Source of the DNA: Methanobrevibacter sp.
GTDB lineage: Archaea > Methanobacteriota > Methanobacteria > Methanobacteriales > Methanobacteriaceae
Assembly (NCBI GenBank): GCA_031289975.1
Contig: JAITOM010000267.1
Location: 1-6,813, forward strand
DNA length: 6,813 nucleotides
Reading direction: 5' to 3'
Part shown: positions 6,401 through 6,813 of the stretch, in pieces
Layout of the letters: each line of letters begins with the position of its first letter
Numbering within the stretch: position 1 is the first letter of the stretch
Translations under genes and position numbers: made by a program
Notes under the pieces: generated by a model
What the model saw: only the letters and a program-made list of their open reading frames with translations
Told to the model about the DNA's origin: nothing
Database searches by the model: none

Positions 6401-6455
6401 TAAAGGTCCAGTTTTTAATTTTAGAAACTTTAAAACCAAGATATCTTTAGATTAA
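3432..6455 (+). CDS. res: Type III restriction enzyme Res subunit (SF2 helicase plus PD-(D/E)xK nuclease)
   Basis: A 1007-residue protein, about the length of known Res subunits such as EcoP15I. In type III systems Res binds a Mod methyltransferase, uses ATP to communicate along DNA between two unmethylated sites, and cuts. Residues counted from ATG 3432: N-terminal LKFNANLDYQNDAV; Walker A ETGTGKT (98-104); DEPQ box (235-238); SAT motif (262-264); SALREGWDNPN (533-543); arginine-finger motif QEIGRGLRL (561-569). The C-terminal endonuclease has PIGNYNPDW with Asp937, followed by VVETKG with Glu955 and Lys957, a complete D-E-K site. No stop or frameshift is seen, so it looks functional. Its codons and composition are less extreme than the surrounding spacers. 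Unusually, no mod gene lies beside it: upstream is broken HEPN, downstream AT-rich spacer. It may use a Mod encoded elsewhere or act as a stand-alone nuclease-helicase. Confidence 0.93.
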   Translation: MAMKLKFNANLDYQNDAVSSVVGLFEGQNSMRGYFTFTGEVPIDTGANEYTGQGVANKFDISSNEDILNNLRKIQTNNQLAPSESLSASTMDFNIEMETGTGKTYVYLKTIFELNKKYGFTKFIIVVPSLAIKEGVYKSIQITKDHFQGLYENVTYDAFIYDSSKLEQVRNFAVNSNIQIMVINIQAFSRSFNPSALDDSKETNSTNIIHRPNDRLNGYKPITLIQETNPIVIIDEPQSSVSTNKSKEAVKSLNPLVTLRYSATHKEIQNLVYKLDAIDAYSMNLVKQIEVASFESRDYHNEAYLKLISVDGKKQTARVEIDQLKNGQVKRKIVTIKHGDDLSSIKLSNRDIYNGYIVKEIYFEKENEYLSFTNQNDILRIGKAIGDMDDLAIKRQQIRKTIEEHLNKELRLTRQGIKVLSLFFIDKVANYRSYDEEGNSLKGIYARIFEEEYKKLISKPKYSTLTKDVDIETAVEEIHNGYFSQDKSGKNKGKFKDTSGTTNVDDDTYSLIMRHKEKLLSFDSKLRFIFSHSALREGWDNPNVFQICTLNETKSALKKRQEIGRGLRLAVNQDGERIKDKNINILTVMANESYEDFAKTLQKEYEEEGIKFGVIEEDAFAHIPMKNRQGEIEPIGKKDSKQIFRFFIDLKYIKAGVKDSGKVLDKLKLAIEQGNVEVPERFKDIKPLIVEVVKKSSSDIPIKPATNRRTVRTNKRVYLDPNFKEFWDKIKYKTTYSVDFDTEELIAKCVEVLKDLDIKTPKLLYSKAGIAIDASGVKVNEKGVMLVHSQEHEIALPDIVTFLQNETFLTRKTIVNILIKSQTLDQFKRNPQEYMEEFLKIINQELNGMLIDGIRYTKLGDHYLQELFEDSELFGYLEKNLLERCESESSLYDHIIYDSETEKNFAEELENDEEVLVYTKLPGWFKINTPIGNYNPDWAILFEIDGEKKLYFVVETKGSTNQYKSLSQSEKDKIICAKKHFEALNNGVQFKGPVFNFRNFKTKISLD

Positions 6456-6512
6456 ATAAACTTTTTCTAATTATAGTTCTTATGGAAAGATTCTTAAATT
6501 TTAAAATGATAA

Positions 6513-6520
6513 TTTTTTTT
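6513..6520 (+). terminator. T-tract, likely transcription terminator of res
   Basis: Eight consecutive T residues lie 57 bp after the res stop codon. T-rich tracts on the non-template strand terminate archaeal transcription without requiring a hairpin. Other shorter T runs are nearby, so the exact end is uncertain. Confidence 0.45.
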
Positions 6521-6558
6521 ATTAAATTATTTAATTTTAATTAAATTATTTAATTTTA
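6521..6558. repeat. Tandem repeat A, 19 bp x 2
   Basis: The unit ATTAAATTATTTAATTTTA occurs at 6521-6539 and again at 6540-6558 with no mismatch or gap. It starts directly after the T-tract. The unit also contains an internal inverted repeat (TTAAATTATTTAA). Confidence 0.8.
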
Positions 6559-6562
6559 AATA

Positions 6563-6596
6563 TCACTTTATAAAATTTTTCACTTTATAAAATTTT
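6563..6596. repeat. Tandem repeat B, 17 bp x 2
   Basis: The unit TCACTTTATAAAATTTT occurs at 6563-6579 and 6580-6596, identical copies. It contains TTTATAAA, a perfect TATA-like sequence, in each copy. The C residues make it less likely to be a composition artefact. Confidence 0.8.
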
Positions 6597-6603
6597 ATAA
6601 TTT

Positions 6604-6639
6604 TAAATTTTAAATAATATATAAATTTTAAATAATATA
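6604..6639. repeat. Tandem repeat C, 18 bp x 2
   Basis: The unit TAAATTTTAAATAATATA occurs at 6604-6621 and 6622-6639, identical copies. It is the third dimeric repeat in 120 bp, each with a different unit. Confidence 0.75.
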
Positions 6640-6813
6640 AATTTATTTTGTAGTGAACTAAAAATGTTTTTAAGTAATGAGTTTTTTAAAAATATCTTTA
6701 AATTGTCAATTTCATAAATAAAAATATAATATTATTTATTTTTAAAAATAAAATTTTTAAATTTATTAATTAATAATTTAATAAAATATTAAAAAATATT
6801 ATTGAAAATTAAG
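6640..6813. other. AT-rich right flank, no gene seen
   Basis: No supported reading frame on either strand. It contains an 18-bp palindrome TTTATTTTTAAAAATAAA (6735-6752), whose core also occurs at 399-414. No sign of a mod gene or of the start of another gene is visible before the window ends. Confidence 0.6.

Noticed and set aside
399..6751. The 16-mer TTATTTTTAAAAATAA at both ends (399-414 and 6736-6751) as element boundaries or attachment sites
   Set aside because: It is a pure A/T palindrome in very AT-rich flanks, and surrounding bases do not match, so chance is the simpler explanation.

Overview
The window looks like an accessory or defence-type segment from a very AT-rich archaeon. 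The best guess is Methanobacteriales (Methanobrevibacter or Methanosphaera type). This rests on extremely AT-rich spacers, an AGGTGA ribosome binding site, archaeal-style TATA elements, and the families present: a VapC-like PIN protein with a SWNFKH motif, a KilA-N protein, an MNT/HEPN pair, a type III Res subunit and an IS200/IS605-type TnpB end. The assignment is inference; an AT-rich bacterium is not excluded.

Layout, left to right. At 1-120 is the 3' end of a tnpB-like gene and the hairpin right end of its element. At 121-526 is an AT-rich spacer. At 527-982 is an intact PIN-domain gene, overlapped by 8 bp with a small partner gene (975-1124). At 1169-1489, on the minus strand, is a zinc-ribbon fragment without a start codon. 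It runs head-to-head into a KilA-N gene (1488-2312) that stays in one frame but carries three nonsense codons within 57 bp. At 2441-2761 is an MNT nucleotidyltransferase, again overlapped by 8 bp with its HEPN partner. The HEPN gene is broken at 2930, and its probable C-terminal remnant reappears at 3303-3418 after about 370 bp of AT-rich DNA containing striking palindromes. At 3432-6455 is a full-length type III restriction Res (helicase-nuclease) gene. The 3' flank (6456-6813) holds a T-tract and three consecutive two-copy tandem repeats.

Taken together, this is a partly decayed cluster of defence or toxin-antitoxin type modules. PIN plus partner and Res look intact, while KilA-N, the zinc-ribbon gene and HEPN are broken. 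Res has no Mod methyltransferase next to it in the window, which is the most notable functional oddity. I see no complete, clearly new system; the most unusual signals are the orphan Res, the split HEPN with its paired palindromes, and the run of dimeric tandem repeats after Res.
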